This document shows positions 63,886 to 64,000 of a stretch of 64,000 bases of DNA, piece by piece (positions within the stretch are counted from its first letter, which is position 1; every line of letters starts with the position of its first letter). The notes beneath the pieces were generated by a model. That model was not told where the DNA came from. It made no database searches and was given only the letters and a program-made list of their open reading frames with translations. This DNA is from an uncultured Bacteroidota bacterium. Its GTDB lineage: Bacteria > Bacteroidota > Bacteroidia > Chitinophagales > Chitinophagaceae. The translations under genes were made by a program, and so were the position numbers. The stretch is taken from contig CAISPO010000044.1 in the NCBI GenBank assembly GCA_903887415.1, forward strand, positions 62,001 through 126,000, given 5' to 3'.

Positions 63886-64000
63886 CTAGTAATTCCTCTG
63901 GCGCGGCTGAGGGCGAACAGTTGCCGGGGGCGGTGTTGCCTTCTTTTTGTGAAAAAGGTGGCAGCTTGTTACGTTGACAGCCACTACTGCCAGCAGGATC
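63886..64000 (-). CDS. Small lipoprotein, 5' end outside window
   Basis: The frame enters from the right edge: ILLAVVAVNVTSC then HLFHKKKATPPPATVRPQPR, stop at 63886. The hydrophobic run followed by VTSC is a lipobox, and the mature part is short and basic with a Pro-rich stretch, like the lipoprotein at 63546. The two may be related. Only about 37 residues are visible. Confidence 0.5.
   Translation of the reverse strand, partial: ILLAVVAVNVTSCHLFHKKKATPPPATVRPQPRQRNY

Overview
The window reads as a chromosome segment of a Bacteroidota bacterium, most likely Chitinophagaceae-like. The evidence is a secreted protein with a type IX secretion (Por) C-terminal sorting domain, promoters of the Bacteroidota form TTG-N20-TAnnTTTG without clear Shine-Dalgarno sites, a CarB lacking the C-terminal allosteric domain, and many Bacteroidota-type proteins (FadL/OmpP1, SGNH lipoproteins, secreted small lipoproteins). 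Genus is inference; no rRNA or tRNA is visible.

Layout. (1) 1-5600 is an AT-rich accessory stretch: a five-gene minus-strand operon (hypothetical, YidD-domain membrane protein, SPFH-SHOCT protein, membrane protein, zinc-ribbon/TPR protein cut by the window edge), a frameshifted XRE regulator behind a perfect palindrome, an HU protein and an ArsR-type regulator. (2) 5615-16109 is housekeeping: an M16 peptidase-like subunit, a thioesterase, a membrane protein, a T9SS-exported protein, carB, and mreB-mreC-mreD. (3) 16115-44977 is a Mu-like/myovirus-type particle cluster. Tail and capsid genes run on the minus strand (capsid protease, capsid, lysis-type genes, sheath, tube, frameshifted tail chaperone, lysozyme/tape-measure-slot protein, hub, spike, gp25-like, LamG protein, gpJ-like, gpI-like, fibre). 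Terminases, DUF1320, DUF935 portal and a gp37-like protein run on the plus strand. No integrase, transposase, replication gene or intact phage repressor is seen, several non-phage genes lie inside, and the intergenic spaces carry dispersed repeats. This suggests a long-resident or domesticated particle (a gene-transfer-agent-like element is one hypothesis) or a rearranged prophage. (4) 45272-64000 is housekeeping again: GNAT, msrB, gyrB, ArsR-SRPBCC pair, Wzx-like flippase, glycosyltransferase, SGNH lipoprotein, FadL-like porin, comF, gcvP, gmd-fcl (GDP-L-fucose), purH and small lipoproteins.

The most unusual part is 22.4-27.0 kb, in the slot where a tape-measure gene is expected. An intact gene joins a lambda-R-like (GH104) peptidoglycan-cleaving domain to a tape-measure-type C-terminus. 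Two internally deleted remnants of the same gene follow in tandem. Divergent from the 5' end of each of the three sits a small plus-strand secreted/lipoprotein gene of one paralogous family, plus a truncated fifth-frame relative and one unrelated secreted protein. I propose an envelope-acting immunity or superinfection-exclusion system matched to the particle's peptidoglycan-cutting protein, with the remnants recording past allele replacement. All functions are read from sequence and family knowledge; none was checked by database search.
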